Below are positions 18,320-26,720 of a DNA stretch of 64,000 bases, piece by piece. Position 1 is the stretch's first letter, and each line of letters opens with the position of its first letter. Made by a program: the position numbers and the translations under genes. A model generated the notes under the pieces. The model ran no database searches and had not been told where the DNA came from. It worked only from the letters and a program-made list of their open reading frames with translations. Origin of the DNA: JAAELZ01 sp965237995 (GTDB taxonomy: Bacteria; Pseudomonadota; Gammaproteobacteria; Arenicellales; Poriferihabitantaceae); contig CBDEGO010000005.1 in assembly GCA_965237995.1 (NCBI GenBank), positions 186,001 through 250,000 on the forward strand. Direction: 5' to 3'.

Positions 18320-18658
18320 ATGCGTGAGCGACAAAGCACCGACTGGACTGAAATGATGCAAGCCGTTCAGGCTTTCCATGACAAACACGCATTTGACCAA
18401 AATGGCGGTGAAGACATGGTGTATCGCTTGGCGTTAATGACCGAAGAATTGGGCGAAATAGCCGAGGCCGTCACTAAAGGTAAGGGAAACGAGGCCTTGG
18501 CCGAAGAATGCGCCGATCTACTTATCTTACTGTTAGGCAATGCGATCTCTGCCGACTTTGATTTACAAACCGCTTTTTGGAAAAAGATGGAGCGATTAAG
18601 CCAAAGAGATAGCCGCATGATAAAGGGGCGAATTCGCGTCTCTGAATTTAAAAGCTAA
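18320..18658 (+). CDS. MazG-like nucleotide pyrophosphohydrolase
   Basis: The 112-residue all-alpha protein has the MazG/dUTPase-like metal site: EELGEIAEAV followed about 20 residues later by EECADLLILLLG, giving an ExxE...ExxD set. Such short proteins hydrolyse NTPs or modified nucleotides to NMP and PPi, probably as house-cleaning enzymes; the substrate is not known. I chose ATG 18320, just after the glyS stop; an in-frame TTG at 18305 would overlap glyS. The gene is inserted between glyS and gmhB, which are usually adjacent, and sits 3 nt before gmhB. Confidence 0.8.
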   Translation: MRERQSTDWTEMMQAVQAFHDKHAFDQNGGEDMVYRLALMTEELGEIAEAVTKGKGNEALAEECADLLILLLGNAISADFDLQTAFWKKMERLSQRDSRMIKGRIRVSEFKS

Positions 18659-18661
18659 GCG

Positions 18662-19234
18662 ATGCCTACTGATAAAGCATCGTGGATTATCCTAGATCGC
18701 GACGGGGTCATTAATCACGACTCAGACGCGTATATTAAATCACCCGATGAATGGCATCTGATAGAAGGCAGTGGCCGTGCTATTGCGAAACTTAATCAGT
18801 CCGGATTTCGAATCGCCGTAATCACCAATCAATCTGGAGTTGCGCGAAACTACTATTCCGTAGAGACGCTTAATCGTATTAACGAAAAAATGCACCTTGA
18901 AGTAGAAGCGGACGGAGGAAAAATCAGCCATATCTATTATTGTCCGCACGGCCCTAACGACCAGTGTGTTTGTCGTAAGCCTAGCGCAGGGCTATTCCTA
19001 CAATTTGCCAAAGAACAACAAATAAATTTAAAGGGTGTTTACGCGGTAGGCGATTCTATACGAGATTTACAAGCCGCCGTTGATGTAGGCTGCACACCTG
19101 CACTAGTAAAGACAGGTAAAGGTCCGCGTAGCCTTGAGGCCATCAGCCAATTAGAAGACGGACATTGGCTAAAGCAGGTTCCGGTTTATGACGACTTGCT
19201 CGATTTTGCTAACATTGCCTCCGCCAATAACTAG
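18662..19234 (+). CDS. gmhB: D-glycero-beta-D-manno-heptose 1,7-bisphosphate 7-phosphatase
   Basis: GmhB makes heptose-1-phosphate in ADP-heptose synthesis for LPS inner core; waaF at 28972 uses the final product. The 190-residue HAD-IIIA phosphatase has the nucleophile motif LDRDGVIN (D12, D14), ITNQSGVAR, a zinc-binding loop with C-x-H...C-x-C (YYCPHGPNDQCVCRKPS) typical of GmhB, and VGDSIRDLQAA. It begins 3 nt after the MazG-like gene and ends 4 nt before plsC. Confidence 0.93.
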   Translation: MPTDKASWIILDRDGVINHDSDAYIKSPDEWHLIEGSGRAIAKLNQSGFRIAVITNQSGVARNYYSVETLNRINEKMHLEVEADGGKISHIYYCPHGPNDQCVCRKPSAGLFLQFAKEQQINLKGVYAVGDSIRDLQAAVDVGCTPALVKTGKGPRSLEAISQLEDGHWLKQVPVYDDLLDFANIASANN

Positions 19235-19238
19235 ACAC

Positions 19239-19970
19239 ATGAACATAAAGCAGTTTTTAGGGAATGTGGTGTTTGCCGCTGGGCAAGCGATTAGCACCGT
19301 ATTATTTGTACCGTTTGTGTTGATCGTTACCCCATTTTTATCTTCGGTCAAAAAAGCCCACTTTATCGGCTATTGGAGCCGTTTTATGACATGGTGGTTA
19401 AAGTTTTGCTGCAATATTACCTATAGAGTAAGTGGTGCAAAGCACATACCAAATGAGCCGTCTATTATAATAAGCAATCATCAATCTGCTTGGGAAACCA
19501 TCGTATTCCAGTGCGTATTCCCCACCCATTCTCAGTTGCTAAAACGTGAACTGCTTTGGATTCCTTTTTTTGGATGGGGGCTTGCCGCCAATCAGCCCAT
19601 CGCCATTAACCGATCTAAAAAAACCCAGGCCATGCAGCAGTTAATCAACCAAGGTAAACAGCGCTTAGCCGATGGTAGATGGATTGTCATTTTTCCAGAA
19701 GGCACTAGAATGCCTGTCGATCAATCTGGACAATACCAAGCCGGTGCTGCGTTTATTGCCTCTAAAGCGAACGCAGCTATTGTACCCGTCGCCCACAATG
19801 CGGGGCATTTTTGGCCCAAGAAAAACGCATTCAATAAAAAAGCTGGCGTTGTTGATATTGTAATCGGAGAGCCTATCCAACCCGCAGGCATCAAGCCACG
19901 AGAATTGAATCGTATCGCCGAAGAATGGATAAAAGAAACCAGTGCAAAACTAACACCAGAATTTCACTAA
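19239..19970 (+). CDS. plsC: 1-acyl-sn-glycerol-3-phosphate acyltransferase
   Basis: PlsC acylates lysophosphatidate to phosphatidate at the inner membrane. The 243-residue protein (ATG 19239, MNIKQFLGNV; longer in-frame readings would overlap gmhB) has an N-terminal membrane helix, the NHQSAWET block (His-x4-Glu variant of the HX4D motif, common in this proteobacterial subgroup), GWGLAANQPIAINRSKK and FPEGTRMPVDQSG. It is the last gene of the glyQ-glyS-mazG-gmhB-plsC unit, a standard gammaproteobacterial order apart from the MazG insertion. Confidence 0.93.
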   Translation: MNIKQFLGNVVFAAGQAISTVLFVPFVLIVTPFLSSVKKAHFIGYWSRFMTWWLKFCCNITYRVSGAKHIPNEPSIIISNHQSAWETIVFQCVFPTHSQLLKRELLWIPFFGWGLAANQPIAINRSKKTQAMQQLINQGKQRLADGRWIVIFPEGTRMPVDQSGQYQAGAAFIASKANAAIVPVAHNAGHFWPKKNAFNKKAGVVDIVIGEPIQPAGIKPRELNRIAEEWIKETSAKLTPEFH

Positions 19971-19992
19971 GTTTCTCAGTTGAAATTCAACG

Positions 19993-20592
19993 TTAGCCGA
20001 TGTGCGATAACTTAAGCAATTTCTTTAAATCTTTAAGCACCAATTTAGAGTCTAACGATTGAGGAAATTCCATCATTACGTTTCCTAGCGGATCAATTAA
20101 GAACACCGAATAAGGGCGGCTTTTCGCTCCAGCTACTACTTCAAGAATCTGGGAACCCATCCCGTCGGGCAAACCCAGCAATACGGTTAAGTCTGGATGC
20201 GATTCCCACATTCTATCCATCGTTGAATGTTGGGTTGCATCAGTTAGTACCGCCACGCGCTGCACACGATCTATATTTTTACTTAATAACAGCCTTGTTT
20301 GCCGTGTGTTATACAGCATCTTACTGCAGTCTTCTTCACAAGTACTGCTGATGATATGTACCAACGTCCACTTTTTTTCGATTTGTTTATTACCAAACGA
20401 TTGGCCTTGAGTAGTAAGCTGATTAAACGCAGTTAAAGTGTGAATCGGCTGCAACAGCTCGCCGTTATTCGCCATGCTATCGGGGCGATACCCCTCTGGT
20501 AGCGTTTTATAGACCACAAAAGACGCGATCAATGGCACTAAAAATAAGGCCACAATAGCCACAAACTTCTTTCTATTTGCACTGCGGGACAT
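19993..20592 (-). CDS. SCO1/SenC-like thioredoxin-fold cytochrome oxidase assembly protein
   Basis: The 199-residue protein starts at ATG 20592 (MSRSANRKKF), 2 nt after the SURF1 stop; an upstream in-frame start would lie deep inside the SURF1 gene. It has one N-terminal membrane helix (about 9-28) and a periplasmic thioredoxin-like domain with TLVHIISSTCEEDCSKM, a CxxxC that replaces the active-site loop, then a conserved SVFLIDPLGNVMM strand. SCO proteins deliver copper to the CuA site of CoxB. The classical distal His of Sco1 is not obvious, so this may be a divergent assembly paralogue. Confidence 0.75.
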   Translation of the reverse strand: MSRSANRKKFVAIVALFLVPLIASFVVYKTLPEGYRPDSMANNGELLQPIHTLTAFNQLTTQGQSFGNKQIEKKWTLVHIISSTCEEDCSKMLYNTRQTRLLLSKNIDRVQRVAVLTDATQHSTMDRMWESHPDLTVLLGLPDGMGSQILEVVAGAKSRPYSVFLIDPLGNVMMEFPQSLDSKLVLKDLKKLLKLSHIG

Positions 20593-20594
20593 AG

Positions 20595-21272
20595 TTATCT
20601 CTTCTTTCTTAACCAAATAAATCCAAATATTACCAAGGTAACCGCCAAGCCAAACCATTGCACGGCATAACCAAAATGTTTTTGCGACGACATATTGGTC
20701 GCTTTCCAAGTTTGAGTAAATGCATAGTCGTTGGATTCATCCAAAACCAGCACAAAACTGCTTAGCTCGCGCTCAATGTGTGCGCTAAAACTATCTAGAT
20801 CAAGATATAAACTCGACTTAGGCCAGCTAGCCTCTGGCAAAATAGCGTCTCCAATTGTAACCCCTTTTCCTGGTTGATAGATCACGCCACTTAACTGAAC
20901 TGAATCAGGCACTTTAGTTTGTGACCAATCACCCAGCGCTGATAGAGACAACCAACCTCGATTCACCATCAAAGTCTGGCCATTTTCAAGCACTAACGGT
21001 GTAAATACCTCTACCCCGTCGCGGTTGCCATGCCTACGATTAGCTAAGGTAAAACTAGTTTGAGGTAGTAATTGCCCCGTCACACTGACTTTCTTATAAC
21101 GCAACTGACCATCTAACGCGTTTAAGTCATCTATTTTCAGTGCCGTATTATTCAATGCAGCGGTGCCTTCGATTGCTTGCTTCTCAAGCCCTCGCTGTAA
21201 CTGCCAAATGCCTAAACCAATTAACAGCGCTAGGCTTAGCAGATATACTATGATTACAATCGCCTTCTTCAC
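20595..21272 (-). CDS. SURF1 family cytochrome c oxidase assembly protein
   Basis: SURF1 helps insert haem A into subunit I of cytochrome oxidase. The 225-residue protein has two terminal membrane helices (about 4-22 and 200-218) bracketing a periplasmic domain with the family hallmarks NRRHGNRDGVEVFTPL, LMVNRGWLS and the C-terminal HFGYAVQWFGLA. The start is GTG. Its start codon is only 15 nt from that of the divergent DUF2909 gene. It forms a two-gene unit with the SCO-like gene next to the oxidase operon. Confidence 0.92.
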   Translation of the reverse strand: MKKAIVIIVYLLSLALLIGLGIWQLQRGLEKQAIEGTAALNNTALKIDDLNALDGQLRYKKVSVTGQLLPQTSFTLANRRHGNRDGVEVFTPLVLENGQTLMVNRGWLSLSALGDWSQTKVPDSVQLSGVIYQPGKGVTIGDAILPEASWPKSSLYLDLDSFSAHIERELSSFVLVLDESNDYAFTQTWKATNMSSQKHFGYAVQWFGLAVTLVIFGFIWLRKKR

Positions 21273-21287
21273 AAATTTGATTACACC

Positions 21288-21500
21288 ATGCTACTTATTA
21301 AGGTCATTATCATTATTCTACTCATATTTATTGTGGTGAGCCTGTTTACAGCACTGTATCGCCTGAACAATGAAAAAGGAAACTCCTCCAAAGTAGTTAA
21401 AGCCTTAGGAATACGCGTTGGGCTGTCGATATTACTGTTTATATTGATACTATTAGCAGCCCAGTTCGGCCTTATCGTACCTCATGGATTCGGTGGCTAA
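21288..21500 (+). CDS. twin transmembrane protein, DUF2909 family
   Basis: The 70-residue protein consists of two hydrophobic helices (about 2-24 and 46-66) separated by a short polar loop with Arg-Leu-Asn-Asn-Glu. It matches the small DUF2909 proteins found beside SURF1 and coxC in gammaproteobacterial oxidase clusters, typically on the opposite strand as here. A role in oxidase biogenesis is suggested by context only. Confidence 0.85.
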   Translation: MLLIKVIIIILLIFIVVSLFTALYRLNNEKGNSSKVVKALGIRVGLSILLFILILLAAQFGLIVPHGFGG

Positions 21501-21530
21501 ACTTAAATAATTAAGCGAATAGCAGGTACA

Positions 21531-21562
21531 AAAAAAGCGCCGCGCAATTGCGGCGCTTTTTT
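21531..21562. terminator. bidirectional rho-independent terminator
   Basis: An A-run, a GCGCCGC/GCGGCGC stem with a 6-nt loop and a T-run form a perfect palindrome between the convergent ends of the DUF2909 gene (21500) and coxC (21577). Confidence 0.92.
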
Positions 21563-21576
21563 AATGTTTTGATAGC

Positions 21577-22443
21577 CTATAAAATATAAACAAACACAAA
21601 TAAGCCTAACCAAACTACGTCTACGAAGTGCCAATACCAAGCAGCCCCTTCAAAGGCAAAATGGTTCTCGGGTGTAAAGTGACCTTTCATTGAACGGAAT
21701 AAAACCACGGTTAACATGATTGCCCCAAAGCAAACGTGGAAACCGTGAAAGCCGGTCAACATAAAAAAGGTTGAGCCGTAAATACCAGAACCTAATGTTA
21801 GGCCTGTGTGGTAGGCCTCTTGATATTCTAATGCTTGTAAGCCAACGAATAAAAAACCTAATATCACAGTCAGCGCTAACCCAATAATGAGAGATTTACG
21901 ATTACCGGCCTTTAGCGCATGATGCGCCCACGTGCATGTTACACCTGATGTTAATAAGATAAGCGTATTAATCATGGGTAACCCCTTCCAAGACATTGCC
22001 TGATAGGCACCGCCCACATCACCCGGCCCATTGGTTGGCCATACATTGGTGAAACCCTCCCATAATAAACGGTTGGTTTCAACCTCATCACCCGCACCTG
22101 CTAGCCACGGCACGGATAAGATTCGCGCGTAGAACAACGCACCAAAAAACGCGGCAAAGAACATGACTTCAGAAAAAATAAACCAACTCATTCCTAAACG
22201 AAATGATTTGTCTTCCCATGCTTTATATTGATGATTTTCACTTTCACGAATCACTTCTCCGAACCAACCAAAGAACATGTAGATCAGAATCGCCAACCCA
22301 ACGATCATGATGTACTTGCCATTCGTGCTTTCGTTCAAAAATTGTATAAAGCCCCAGAGCAGAGTAGACAAACCAATCGAACCGATGATCGGCCAGTTTG
22401 TACCATGTGGGACGTAATATTGATTATCTGAAGAATTGGCCAT
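21577..22443 (-). CDS. coxC: cytochrome c oxidase subunit III
   Basis: Subunit III is a seven-helix membrane protein that stabilises the oxidase core. The 288-residue protein shows HGTNWPIIGSIGL at the start, WFGEVIRES, the conserved FSEVMFFAAFFGALFYAR helix, LTSGVTCTWAHHAL, the GFHGFHVCFGAIML block and WYWHFVDVVWLGLF near the end. It is the last gene of the coxB-coxA-small-ctaG-coxC operon and ends at the terminator 21531-21562. A Shine-Dalgarno-like AGAGGC precedes the ATG. Confidence 0.97.
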   Translation of the reverse strand: MANSSDNQYYVPHGTNWPIIGSIGLSTLLWGFIQFLNESTNGKYIMIVGLAILIYMFFGWFGEVIRESENHQYKAWEDKSFRLGMSWFIFSEVMFFAAFFGALFYARILSVPWLAGAGDEVETNRLLWEGFTNVWPTNGPGDVGGAYQAMSWKGLPMINTLILLTSGVTCTWAHHALKAGNRKSLIIGLALTVILGFLFVGLQALEYQEAYHTGLTLGSGIYGSTFFMLTGFHGFHVCFGAIMLTVVLFRSMKGHFTPENHFAFEGAAWYWHFVDVVWLGLFVFVYIL

Positions 22444-22466
22444 TGTTTGCCTCTTAAAAAATATAA

Positions 22467-23000
22467 TTAACCGTTATTGTGATCGCCTTTAGTAAACAAA
22501 GTGTATGACAAAGTGACGGTATCAACATCTTCCGGCACATCCGGATCAATGATGAAGGTCACTGGCATCGCTCTTTGCTCTAAGGCTTCAAATTTTTGCT
22601 CTGTAAAACAGAAACACTCTGTTTTATTAAAATGTGCCGCTGCCTTTGAAGGCGCCACACTGGGCACTGACTGACTGATCAACACCTTATCTACTTTGTT
22701 ACGGGCAGTATAGCTAGTGGTGTAGGATTGCCCCGGGTGAACAACCATACTTAGCGTGTCTGGCTTGAATTCCCAAGGGCCTTCTTGATTGACCGTAGAA
22801 GTGAACTCTACCCGAATGGTTCTTTCCTTCTGCGCTTCTAATGTTGAAGCAACCGATTCACTAATCGTGCCCGTTTTACCATTGATACCGGTAATGTCAC
22901 AAAAGACATCATAAATCGGCACCATCAAATAACCGAAGCCAAACATGACAATGGGAATGACGAATAGCCTACCAATGTTGCGACGCGACTTAGATATCAT
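22467..23000 (-). CDS. ctaG: cytochrome c oxidase assembly protein CtaG/Cox11 (CuB insertion)
   Basis: Cox11 inserts copper into the CuB site of subunit I. The 177-residue protein has one N-terminal membrane helix (about 11-30) followed by the conserved VPIYDVFCDITGINGKT and a periplasmic beta-sandwich with the copper-binding motif ECFCFTEQ and VTFIIDP. Its ATG overlaps the stop of the upstream 37-codon gene (ATGA). Confidence 0.95.
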   Translation of the reverse strand: MISKSRRNIGRLFVIPIVMFGFGYLMVPIYDVFCDITGINGKTGTISESVASTLEAQKERTIRVEFTSTVNQEGPWEFKPDTLSMVVHPGQSYTTSYTARNKVDKVLISQSVPSVAPSKAAAHFNKTECFCFTEQKFEALEQRAMPVTFIIDPDVPEDVDTVTLSYTLFTKGDHNNG

Positions 23001-23110
23001 TTCACTTGCGTATGCACTAAATAGAAAAATGACGCCACGATCACCACCACCAGCAACCCTAAAATGATCGCTGTGCGGTTGATATTTTTCTTGGTGTTAT
23101 CGTCTGTCAT
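22997..23110 (-). CDS. cytochrome oxidase small assembly protein, 37 residues
   Basis: This short frame begins MTDDNTKKNINRTAIILG and continues as a single membrane helix (about 14-31) ending YLVHTQVK. It starts 55 nt after coxA and overlaps ctaG by 4 nt (ATGA). A basic N-terminus followed by one helix, placed between coxA and ctaG, is the pattern of the small oxidase-assembly proteins annotated in many beta- and gammaproteobacteria. It is too short for a firm homology claim, but the coupled overlap supports translation. Confidence 0.75.
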   Translation of the reverse strand: MTDDNTKKNINRTAIILGLLVVVIVASFFYLVHTQVK

Positions 23111-23165
23111 TTTTTATGATGGTAGGCGCTGGCTTATGAGGAAAAGCCAGCTTGCTACTTACAAA

Positions 23166-24746
23166 TTATTTTACGTCAGGCTGCACAGTGAAAGAATGAT
23201 AGGGCGGAGGTGACGTTAATGTCCACTCTAGGCCTTCTGCCCCTTCCCATACTTGATCAGTTGCTTTTTTACCGCCGCGAATACATTTGATGACTAAAAT
23301 CGCGAACAAGATTTGACTTAGGCCAAAACCGAAAGCACCGATAGTAGAAACCATATTAAAGTCCGCAAACTGTACCGCATAGTCAGGAATACGACGAGGC
23401 ATACCCGCTAAGCCCACATAATGTTGCGGCCAGAAAAGAACGTTTACGAAAATGGTAGATAACCAGAAATGTACCTTGCCTAACTTTTCATCATACATAT
23501 TACCTGTCCACTTTGGAATCCAGTAATACACCGCGGCAATAATGGAAAATATTGCGCCTGGCACCAACACATAGTGGAAGTGAGCAACAACAAAGTAAGT
23601 ATCGTGATATTGAAAATCGATAGGGGTCATCGCTAACATCAGGCCAGAAAAACCACCGATGGTAAACATAATGACAAAGCCGATCGCAAATAACATAGGC
23701 GTTTCAAATGTCATTGAACCTTGCCACATAGTGGAAACCCAGTTAAATACTTTTACGCCTGTTGGAACCGCAATTAACATCGTTGCCATCATGAAGAATA
23801 GCTCACCCACCACCGGCATACCGACTGTAAACATGTGGTGCGCCCATACGATGAACGACAAGAAAGCAATCGATGCCGTTGCATAAACCATTGAGCTATA
23901 ACCAAACAGTGGCTTGCGTGCAAAAGTCGGGATGATTTGCGAAACGATACCAAACGCCGGCAAGATGAGGATATACACCTCTGGATGACCAAAGAACCAG
24001 AAGATATGCTGGAACATAACCGGGTCACCACCACCTGCTGCGCTAAAAAAGCTCGTCAGAAAGTATTTGTCAGTCAATAACATCGTCACCGCGCCTGCCA
24101 ATACCGGCATAGTCGCGATCAACAAATAGGCGGTAATGAACCAAGTCCAAACAAACAAAGGCATCTTCATGTAAGTCATGCCAGGGGCACGTAAATTCAT
24201 GATAGTCGCAACGATATTAATCGCACCCATAATTGAAGAAATACCCAACAGGTGAACTGAAAAAATCAGCATTGGGAATGACTTACCGCCTTGCAAAACT
24301 AATGGAGGGTACATGGTCCAACCCGCAGCAGGGCCACCGCCTTCAACCAGCAATGTGCCTAGCAACATCGCACCAGCGAAAGGCAAGATCCAGAAGCTGA
24401 AGTTATTCATGCGAGGCAAGGCCATATCCGGCGCACCAATCATGATCGGTAACATCCAGTTGGCCAAACCAACAAATGCCGGCATCACCACACCGAAGAT
24501 CATAATCAGCGCGTGCATCGTGGTCATTTGGTTGAAAAAATTCGGGTCTACAAATTGTAAGCCCGGCTGAAATAATTCAGCTCGAATAACCAACGCCATT
24601 GCGCCGCCAACGAAAAACATAAGCAGCGAAAACAGTAAATATAATGTACCGATATCTTTATGGTTAGTGGTTCTGACCCAACGCATTAAACCCTTGTCTG
24701 GGCCGTGGTGGTCATGATCGTGATCATCTACTACATGTGCATTCAT
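23166..24746 (-). CDS. coxA: cytochrome c oxidase subunit I (aa3-type)
   Basis: Subunit I holds haem a and the haem a3-CuB centre where O2 is reduced and protons are pumped. The 526-residue protein has about 12 membrane helices and all hallmark blocks: MTTMHALIMIFGVVMPAF with a haem a His, WFFGHPEVYILILP (CuB His and the cross-linked Tyr), FIVWAHHMFTVGM (two CuB His) and VAHFHYVLVPGA (haem a3 and a His). The N-terminus is His/Asp-rich (HVVDDHDHDHHGPDKG). AGGA precedes the ATG at good spacing. It lies 32 nt after coxB. Confidence 0.98.
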   Translation of the reverse strand: MNAHVVDDHDHDHHGPDKGLMRWVRTTNHKDIGTLYLLFSLLMFFVGGAMALVIRAELFQPGLQFVDPNFFNQMTTMHALIMIFGVVMPAFVGLANWMLPIMIGAPDMALPRMNNFSFWILPFAGAMLLGTLLVEGGGPAAGWTMYPPLVLQGGKSFPMLIFSVHLLGISSIMGAINIVATIMNLRAPGMTYMKMPLFVWTWFITAYLLIATMPVLAGAVTMLLTDKYFLTSFFSAAGGGDPVMFQHIFWFFGHPEVYILILPAFGIVSQIIPTFARKPLFGYSSMVYATASIAFLSFIVWAHHMFTVGMPVVGELFFMMATMLIAVPTGVKVFNWVSTMWQGSMTFETPMLFAIGFVIMFTIGGFSGLMLAMTPIDFQYHDTYFVVAHFHYVLVPGAIFSIIAAVYYWIPKWTGNMYDEKLGKVHFWLSTIFVNVLFWPQHYVGLAGMPRRIPDYAVQFADFNMVSTIGAFGFGLSQILFAILVIKCIRGGKKATDQVWEGAEGLEWTLTSPPPYHSFTVQPDVK

Positions 24747-24778
24747 GATAATTCCTCGAAAATTGTTTTGCCGCCGAC

Positions 24779-25921
24779 TTAACGCTTAGCTTGAATAGTG
24801 GTTGGTTGAACAACATGTTGTTCACCGCCTTCTGGGTTATTACCCCACGCATTACGCTCGTAAGTAATCACCGCAGCCAAATCAGCATCGCTTAACTGGG
24901 CACCGAATGCTTGCATTGCCGTTCCTGCTTTACCGTTCATAACGACATCTATATGTCCGTCAACGGTATCCCCAACTGTCAATGGGCTACCGATTAGCGC
25001 TGGGAATACACCCGGAATACCTGCTCCCGTTGCTTGATGGCAAGCTGCGCATGAGGTGTTGTAAACCGCCTCACCTTTAGCCATTAAGTCTTCTTTAGAC
25101 CACTGTTTAGTGGCCGCTGATGCTTCTGCTTGTGCAGCTGACTTTTGCTCGGCAACCCATATATCATAGTCTTCTTGCGTTTTAGCGACCACGACCACAG
25201 GCATAAAACCGTGGTCCTTGCCACACAATTCAGCGCACTGACCGCGATAAGTCCCTGGTTCGTTAATGGTCGCCCACATATCGTTTATAAACCCAGGGAT
25301 CGCATCTTTTTTAATCGCGAGATCTGGTGTCCACCAAGCATGGTTTACATCACTAGACGTCAACAAAAAACGTACTTTTTTACCTACTGGTAACACTAAA
25401 GGGTTGTCAACTTCCAACAAATAGTTATCAACGGTAGCTGGATTAATCCCTGAGTCCTTCGCAGCTGCATCACGGCTAGATTGCGCTAGATTACTAAAAA
25501 AGCGAATACCTTCTTCTGGATACTCATACTCCCATTTCCATTGGTGACCCGTTACTTTGACAGTCATGTCTGAGTTACTAGAGTCTTCAATCTTGATCAG
25601 CATTTTTCCAGCTGGAATCGCTAACGCCACCAAAATGATGACAGGGATGATGGTCCAAATGATTTCAACGGTGGTGCTTTCATGAAACGTAGCGGCTTTA
25701 TAACCCTTCGACTTTCGATGATAAATCATCGACCAAATCATCGCCCCAAAAACCACGACACCAATGGCAACGCACACCCAAAGTACAATCATATGCAGGT
25801 CGAAAATGTCGCTACTGACATCTGTCGCCCCTCGGCGCATATTCATGTCCCAAGCTGCTTGCGCAAATTGTGTACTGACTAAGCCGAAAAAGGCCGTTGC
25901 CGCTCTGAACAGTTTATTCAT
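24779..25921 (-). CDS. coxB: cytochrome c oxidase subunit II with fused C-terminal cytochrome c domain
   Basis: Subunit II accepts electrons at the dinuclear CuA site. The 380-residue precursor has a signal peptide, two membrane helices (about 43-66 and 86-105) and a cupredoxin domain with CuA ligands H194, C229, C233, H237 and M240 (QCAELCGKDHGFM). A linker rich in Ala/Ser/Lys then leads to a class I cytochrome c domain with C291-A-A-C294-H295. This fusion makes it a caa3-like subunit that can relay electrons from a soluble cytochrome. It is the first gene of the oxidase operon; its promoter must lie in 25922-26198. Confidence 0.97.
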   Translation of the reverse strand: MNKLFRAATAFFGLVSTQFAQAAWDMNMRRGATDVSSDIFDLHMIVLWVCVAIGVVVFGAMIWSMIYHRKSKGYKAATFHESTTVEIIWTIIPVIILVALAIPAGKMLIKIEDSSNSDMTVKVTGHQWKWEYEYPEEGIRFFSNLAQSSRDAAAKDSGINPATVDNYLLEVDNPLVLPVGKKVRFLLTSSDVNHAWWTPDLAIKKDAIPGFINDMWATINEPGTYRGQCAELCGKDHGFMPVVVVAKTQEDYDIWVAEQKSAAQAEASAATKQWSKEDLMAKGEAVYNTSCAACHQATGAGIPGVFPALIGSPLTVGDTVDGHIDVVMNGKAGTAMQAFGAQLSDADLAAVITYERNAWGNNPEGGEQHVVQPTTIQAKR

Positions 25922-26006
25922 TTAAGAACACCTCAAAATATTATTAATTTTTCTTTATCGCTTAACCGAACTGTCGAGTTGCTGCATCTCGTTGTTACAC
26001 CAACCA

Positions 26007-26023
26007 AACCGTTTATTACGGTT
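26007..26023. promoter_or_regulatory. inverted repeat upstream of the coxB operon, possible operator
   Basis: AACCGT and ACGGTT form perfect 6-bp arms around 5 nt, 86 nt upstream of the coxB start in the 277-nt gap that must carry the oxidase promoter. No regulator is identified, and a short palindrome like this can arise by chance. Confidence 0.3.
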
Positions 26024-26198
26024 AAATATTTATACTCGATTGCGTTGATTATTCTGGTTTCGCTAATAGCGCGGATAGTATCGAATTCTATGGCTAACTG
26101 CAATTAGTCGAGCGTCTTAATCAGCAGCTAAAATCGTTATTTTATTGGTACCAATGAACACGAGGGTAACTCGCCTTAAACAAATCACTTGTACCTAT

Positions 26199-26396
26199 TT
26201 ATCCAGCCGATTCTTCTTCTAACTTTGATAGCTTTTTGACTATTTTCGCGTACTTCTTGCCCAATTTCGTCAGCTTGCCCAGTTCGGTCATTGACAGGGG
26301 TTGAGAATCTGCTGCAATTTTACGCTGAAGCTTTTTCATCTTTCGAATAACCTCGTTTAAATCCGCATTTAGCACAGCAAATCGAGAACGGCTCAT
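26199..26396 (-). CDS. small Lys-rich helical protein, unknown function
   Basis: This 65-residue frame (ATG 26396; an in-frame GTG one codon upstream overlaps the preceding stop) is predicted to be almost wholly helical, with heptad-like Leu/Ile spacing and many Lys residues (VIRKMKKLQRK, KLGKKYAKIVKKLSKLEEE). It directly follows the DUF2970 gene and precedes the oxidase operon on the same strand. I do not recognise a family. Coupling with the upstream stop argues that it is real. Confidence 0.55.
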   Translation of the reverse strand: MSRSRFAVLNADLNEVIRKMKKLQRKIAADSQPLSMTELGKLTKLGKKYAKIVKKLSKLEEESAG

Positions 26397-26398
26397 CA

Positions 26399-26590
26399 CT
26401 AGCCTAATATCAAGAATTTAACGACCAAATAAACCGTGAGCAAGAAAATACCCGTTACGATAAGACCAGCTATAAAAAAATGCCAGAACTTGCCGCTTTG
26501 AAAATCACGCTCTCGATTGGCATTACTTTGTACACCTAACAAGCCCGCAAAAGCGCTTTTCAGTACAGATAAAGGCCCTACCTCACTCAT
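26399..26590 (-). CDS. DUF2970 family small membrane protein
   Basis: The 63-residue protein (ATG 26590, MSEVGPLSVLKS; another in-frame ATG at 26605 adds five residues) carries the family pattern AFAGLLGVQSNANRERDF followed by one membrane helix (about 38-60). DUF2970 proteins occur beside cytochrome oxidase clusters in beta- and gammaproteobacteria; the function is unknown. The neighbouring oxidase operon fits. Confidence 0.82.
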   Translation of the reverse strand: MSEVGPLSVLKSAFAGLLGVQSNANRERDFQSGKFWHFFIAGLIVTGIFLLTVYLVVKFLILG

Positions 26591-26652
26591 CGTCAATATT
26601 CGCATTTGTTATTAAAATTACTACCGGCCGCCCCGAATAGCGCAAGCCACCT

Positions 26653-26680
26653 CAGTGTAAACTAAGCTTATTTTACACTG
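26653..26680. repeat. inverted repeat / hairpin between DUF2244 and DUF2970 genes
   Basis: CAGTGTAAA and TTTACACTG form perfect 9-bp arms around a 10-nt loop that itself contains AAGCTT. There is no T-run, so it is not a standard terminator. It lies 63 nt upstream of the DUF2970 start and 41 nt after the DUF2244 stop, where it could be an operator or a weak processing/termination hairpin. Confidence 0.45.
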
Positions 26681-26720
26681 CTTAGAGACACAAGTTATTA
26701 TATCTGTCGCATTTAAACAC

